Shown: one piece after another, positions 62,669-64,000 of the stretch
Position numbering within the stretch: the first letter of the stretch is position 1
How the letters are laid out: each line of letters begins with the position of its first letter
NCBI GenBank assembly: GCA_034003245.1
Contig: JAVEYY010000003.1
Coordinates: forward strand, 87,766 to 151,765
Source of the DNA: Perlabentimonas sp034003245
GTDB taxonomy: Bacteria; Bacteroidota; Bacteroidia; Bacteroidales; Tenuifilaceae
DNA length: 64,000 nucleotides
Direction: 5' to 3'
The notes under the pieces: generated by a model
Told to the model about the DNA's origin: nothing
What the model saw: only the letters and a program-made list of their open reading frames with translations
The model's database searches: none
Program-made: the position numbers and the translations under genes

Positions 62669-63559
62669 TTACTGTTTTGCCTTACGGTAATACTCATCTG
62701 CTTTCTGCTTGTTCTCGAATCGAGTATAAATATTTCCCAAGTAGTTCGCGTATCGGGGATCGGGATTGATCTTATATAAGCGCTCAAAATAATCGCGCGA
62801 TTTCTGAAAATTGGCATTAATAACCTCAAGAGCATTCAGCAGCTGACGGTACTGCTTATTTGTTCGGCTTTTTTGATAAGCCTTCATCTCCTCCTGATAG
62901 CTTACCTCTGCCATATTGTAAAATTCTAGGGCAATGGCTTCAAGTGCTATCGTATTCTTTGGCTCTTTCTTAAGAATGGCGTCAGCAGTAGCCATTATTT
63001 GCTTTGAGTTGCTGTCTTGAAGCAGCATTTTGAGGTATGCGATTTGGGTTTTGATACTTTCCTTGCATGTTCCATCGATTGATTCCCAAAGCGATTTAGC
63101 TAGTTCCCAGTTGGTGCTTTTTACATATGCTATGTAGAGTTGACATCGAACCTGATTTATCTCATTTCCTTCGGGAAAACGATCTATATAAGTATCTAAG
63201 TTGATTATTTCGCGGGAAAGGTTATCGATTTTTAGGTAAGCCTGAGCCAAGACAAAGAATGCTTTAGCATCGGCAGAATTCTTCTCCTTAGCCTTCTCAA
63301 TATAATCGAGTGTTTTCTGAGTTTGCCCCACCTCCCATGCTGCAATTCCAGCATTGCGATAAATAGACCCATCAAGCTGCTTTCCGCGGCTATTGCTTAG
63401 CATTATTAAACTGTCGTAATTATTTAACGCGGTTTGAAAGTTATTAGCCTCAAAGGCACCGTTTGCACCCTGTTTAAGTTGTGTAACTTGCCTAGATCCC
63501 ATGCAGGAACTAATCACGATGGCAATAGCAAGCGGTACAAAGTATTTGCGAAAATGCAT
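62669..63559 (-). CDS. TPR-repeat lipoprotein
   Basis: A 296-residue protein. The signal peptide ends in lipobox ISSC (C19). The mature chain is helical, with TPR-like pairs throughout: QGANGAFEANNFQTALNNYD, YRNAGIAAWEVGQTQKTLDYIEKA, DAKAFFVLAQAYLKI, and DPRYANYLGNIYTRFENKQKA near the end. TPR lipoproteins act as scaffolds; the partner here is not known. A -7 box (TACCTTTG) lies 30 bp upstream. It is monocistronic as far as the window shows. Confidence 0.9.
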   Translation of the reverse strand: MHFRKYFVPLAIAIVISSCMGSRQVTQLKQGANGAFEANNFQTALNNYDSLIMLSNSRGKQLDGSIYRNAGIAAWEVGQTQKTLDYIEKAKEKNSADAKAFFVLAQAYLKIDNLSREIINLDTYIDRFPEGNEINQVRCQLYIAYVKSTNWELAKSLWESIDGTCKESIKTQIAYLKMLLQDSNSKQIMATADAILKKEPKNTIALEAIALEFYNMAEVSYQEEMKAYQKSRTNKQYRQLLNALEVINANFQKSRDYFERLYKINPDPRYANYLGNIYTRFENKQKADEYYRKAKQ

Positions 63560-63588
63560 CTATTAAATTTTATTCGGTTAACAAACCG

Positions 63589-63596
63589 CAAAGGTA
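63589..63596 (-). promoter_or_regulatory. -7 box TACCTTTG of the TPR lipoprotein gene
   Basis: A perfect TAnnTTTG match on the minus strand, 30 bp upstream of the start at 63559. No -33 box is visible at the standard spacing. Confidence 0.45.
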
Positions 63597-63676
63597 ACAA
63601 GAAATGTTCAGATTTAAAGATAATCAATCACATAACATTTCAGTGTAAAAGTTCACACCGAAAACAATGGGAGAAA

Positions 63677-64000
63677 CTACTTCTTTAGGTAGTCCTTAAA
63701 TAGTTTTTCGAACTTATCAACCTTGGGTAAAACAACCATTTGGCAGTAGGGTTGTGTTTTATTATTTGCCAAGTAGTTCTGGTGATAGTCTTCTGCCTTA
63801 TAGAATGCTGCAAATGGAGTAATCTCAGTAACAACAGGATCGCTCCAGATACCAGCATTTCCAAGCAACTGTTTTACCTCCTCTGCTACCCGTTTTTGAT
63901 CATCATTGTGGTAGAAGATGGCCGATCGATACTGCGTTCCCACATCGGCTCCTTGCCGATTTAGAGTTGTGGGATTATGCGTTTTAAAGAAAACCTCAAG
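63677..64000 (-). CDS. msrA: Peptide-methionine (S)-S-oxide reductase (3' part)
   Basis: The C-terminal 107 residues of MsrA; the frame stays open to the window edge, so the N-terminal GCFWC-type catalytic part lies outside. Seen motifs: FFKTHNPTTLNRQGADVGTQ, YRSAIFYHN, and DYHQNYLANN. It repairs oxidised methionine in proteins with thioredoxin as reductant. A GTG at 63943 is internal, not the start. Whether it is fused to MsrB cannot be told; the visible end (KYLKK-like, DYLKK) stops without an MsrB domain after it. Confidence 0.94.
   Translation of the reverse strand, partial: LEVFFKTHNPTTLNRQGADVGTQYRSAIFYHNDDQKRVAEEVKQLLGNAGIWSDPVVTEITPFAAFYKAEDYHQNYLANNKTQPYCQMVVLPKVDKFEKLFKDYLKK

Noticed and set aside
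63677..63943. A complete 88-residue protein starting at GTG 63943
   Set aside because: The frame continues upstream to the window edge with clear MsrA motifs, so the GTG is an internal valine codon.

Overview
This window looks like a chromosomal stretch of a Bacteroidota bacterium, most likely Bacteroidales or Marinilabiliales-like. The evidence is a type IX secretion (T9SS) sorting domain, FISUMP, GLUG and LamG surface proteins, DUF3667, DUF5106, DUF4369/TlpA and DUF255 families, almost no Shine-Dalgarno sites, and several promoters of the Bacteroidota form TTTG-N19-TAnnTTTG. Two of these are perfect at all fixed positions on the + strand (before the tRNA-Val gene and before the two-component system) and one on the - strand (before the giant surface protein at 9272-18406). 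No phage, plasmid, insertion sequence or CRISPR array was seen.

Layout. 1-18406 (minus) holds two head-to-tail giant modular secreted proteins; the second runs off the left edge and must exceed 3059 residues. 18407-28258 holds a DUF5106 thioredoxin protein, a DUF255 (YyaL-type) protein, an M13 lipoprotein peptidase, a repeat-filled gap and an AddA/RecB-like helicase-nuclease. 28365-37042 is housekeeping: a TlpA-like lipoprotein, the phoH-purC-lipoprotein operon (minus), a SAM hydroxide adenosyltransferase-mazG-OppB-like permease operon (plus), then tpiA-prmA, which runs on into a 1532-residue exported protein of unknown function and a DUF3667 membrane protein. 42565-44291 carries a YfcE-like phosphoesterase, rsmE and a PaaI-like thioesterase. 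44292-45126 is a geneless repeat field.

45127-53139 is a signalling and transport block: two 791/792-residue MacB/FtsX-type permeases point away from the window end and flank a sigma-54 response regulator and its histidine kinase. 53388-54020 holds a tRNA-Val gene, an 80-residue GIY-YIG nuclease and a broken second tRNA copy with a duplicated terminator. The right end has an S1/P1 nuclease, a MORN/TonB-C protein, uvrA, an ECF sigma factor with a small partner ORF, a four-gene SPFH - Arc - CPBP protease - zinc-ribbon operon, a TPR lipoprotein and the 3' part of msrA.

The strongest leads are: (a) the giant surface-protein pair with swapped modules and added carbohydrate-binding-like domains; (b) the tRNA/GIY-YIG/pseudo-tRNA cassette; (c) the SPFH-Arc-CPBP-zinc ribbon operon, whose Arc gene is only 58 codons and overlaps the protease gene; (d) intergenic tandem repeats with a 7-bp (or 3x7 = 21-bp) period, found independently at about 24.6-24.95, 35.3-35.4 and 45.07 kb; (e) the 1532-residue exported protein. 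Starts were moved downstream from the longest open frame where a signal peptide, family N-terminus or promoter required it.
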